Below, one piece after another: positions 63,513-64,000 of a stretch of 64,000 nt of DNA; positions within the stretch are counted from its first letter, which is position 1, and the number at the start of each line of letters is the position of its first letter. The notes beneath the pieces were generated by a model, which was not told the DNA's origin, ran no database searches, and saw only the letters and a list, made by a program, of their open reading frames with translations. This DNA is from an uncultured Clostridium sp. (GTDB lineage: Bacteria > Bacillota > Clostridia > TANB77 > CAG-508): assembly GCA_900554365.1 (NCBI GenBank), contig USGY01000003.1:31496-95495 (forward strand), written 5' to 3'. A program made the translations under genes and the position numbers.

Positions 63513-63555
63513 TGTCGAAAAAAGTGTTGACAAACAAAAAGAACTGTTGTATAAT
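63513..63555 (+). promoter_or_regulatory. rRNA promoter P3 with adjacent 0A-like box
   Basis: TTGACA (63527-63532), 17-base spacer, TATAAT (63550-63555), full consensus. TGTCGAA at 63513-63519 is at the same 7-base distance as in P1. The gap from 63215 to 63778 holds only these promoters and the rRNA leader. Confidence 0.85.
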
Positions 63556-63583
63556 ACAAAACGTTCCAAACAAGGAACAAAAA

Positions 63584-63602
63584 GTACATTGAAAAATAAA
63601 CA
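63584..63602 (+). promoter_or_regulatory. boxA-like antitermination site
   Basis: GTACATTGAAAAATAAACA resembles the Bacillus rrn boxA region (CTTTGAAAACTAAACA), where NusB/S10 load to prevent early termination. About 30 bases after P3. Confidence 0.5.
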
Positions 63603-63778
63603 ATAATATCCTTTAGAGAATAACCTAAGCGGTACAATTTCTTATAGAAATTAGTACTACAAGAATTCAAAAAAGAAGTTTTAAAAGTTTTTATTAAAAA
63701 AGTAAGAAGCATTTAAAGAGCTTGAGAAAAACTTTAAGTTTAGATTTATATATCTCGAAAGAGAAAAATATAGATACC

Positions 63779-64000
63779 AAAAACAAGAGAGTTTGATCCT
63801 GGCTCAGGATAAACGCTGGCGGCGCACATAAGACATGCAAGTCGAACGGAAGTCGTTGTAATGATATAGACATGGACGGAGAACTTGTTCAAAGAAAGTG
63901 AAAGTTGATTTACAACAATGGCTTTAGTGGCGGACTGGTGAGTAACACGTAAGCAACCTGCCTATCAGAGGGGAACAACAGTTAGAAATGACTGCTAATA
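63779..64000 (+). rRNA. rrs: 16S ribosomal RNA, 5' part
   Basis: AGAGTTTGATCCTGGCTCAG (from 63788) followed by GATAAACGCTGGCGGC, CATGCAAGTCGAACG and the V1/V2 region with GGCGGACTGGTGAGTAACACG is the universal 16S start. The gene runs off the right edge. The mature 5' end is approximate. Confidence 0.98.

Noticed and set aside
1..64000. CRISPR arrays, tRNA genes, insertion sequences, prophage genes
   Set aside because: I saw no regularly spaced repeats, no cloverleaf with a GTTCRANNC arm, and no transposase or phage structural gene. Gene content is chromosomal throughout.

Overview
The window is a stretch of a very AT-rich bacterial chromosome (coding GC in the high 20s percent by eye, A-ending codons dominant, many TTG/GTG starts). 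Gene content is that of an anaerobic, spore-forming Clostridia-type Firmicute: AddAB, PflB/PflA fermentation, SpoIIGA-SigE-SigG, CwlD- and PdaB-like spore proteins, a DUF881/Sbp/FtsA/FtsZ divisome block, and a 16S rRNA gene whose start is at the right edge. I cannot name the species; an uncultured gut clostridial lineage is a guess.

Layout. 1-6.9 kb: addB (5' end cut by the window), a laccase-domain protein, LD-carboxypeptidase, type-4 uracil-DNA glycosylase and a GltD-like flavoprotein, co-directional. 6.9-14 kb: a HExxH protein and leuS on the minus strand, an HD hydrolase and topoisomerase III on plus, plsC on minus. 14-18 kb: a small membrane protein and mfd. 18.1-19.6 kb: two unrecognised genes, each with its own promoter and a matching structured RNA leader. 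19.8-25.6 kb: rpsF-ssb-rpsR, an Ig-like surface protein, a CmpB-type membrane protein, a GGDEF protein, cwlD and a membrane-anchored unknown. 25.7-33.8 kb: one giant GT84/GH94 cyclic-glucan-synthase-like gene. 33.9-40.7 kb: HD hydrolase, ruvA, rarA, split TauE halves, a Cys-rich protein, a PdaB-like deacetylase and a double-OB SSB. 40.8-48.5 kb: GT-C-like membrane protein, two pseudouridine synthases, S1 protein, a winged-helix unknown, and a metal-responsive cadC-cadA unit. 48.5-52 kb: pflA, pflB and an XRE regulator on minus. 52.3-63.2 kb: M23 peptidase, murA, ftsQ, two DUF881 genes, sbp, ftsA, ftsZ, spoIIGA, sigE, sigG, ylmC. 63.2-64 kb: three tandem rRNA promoters, a boxA-like site and the 16S start.

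Main discovery candidate. Three otherwise intact conserved genes (cwlD, rarA, sigE) each need exactly one +1 frameshift to give a full-length protein. At all three sites the zero-frame codon is CGG, and reading resumes on GGN (Gly) after skipping the C. Reading every other real gene by hand, about 19,000 codons, I found no other in-frame CGG. This fits an unassigned or starved CGG codon used as a +1 frameshift signal, and it affects the mother-cell sporulation sigma factor. Systematic sequence error or gene decay remain possible.

Second candidate. The two genes at 18.2-19.6 kb share a three-stem RNA leader with compensatory base changes, and their proteins share a faint common core, suggesting a duplicated RNA-regulated unit of unknown function.
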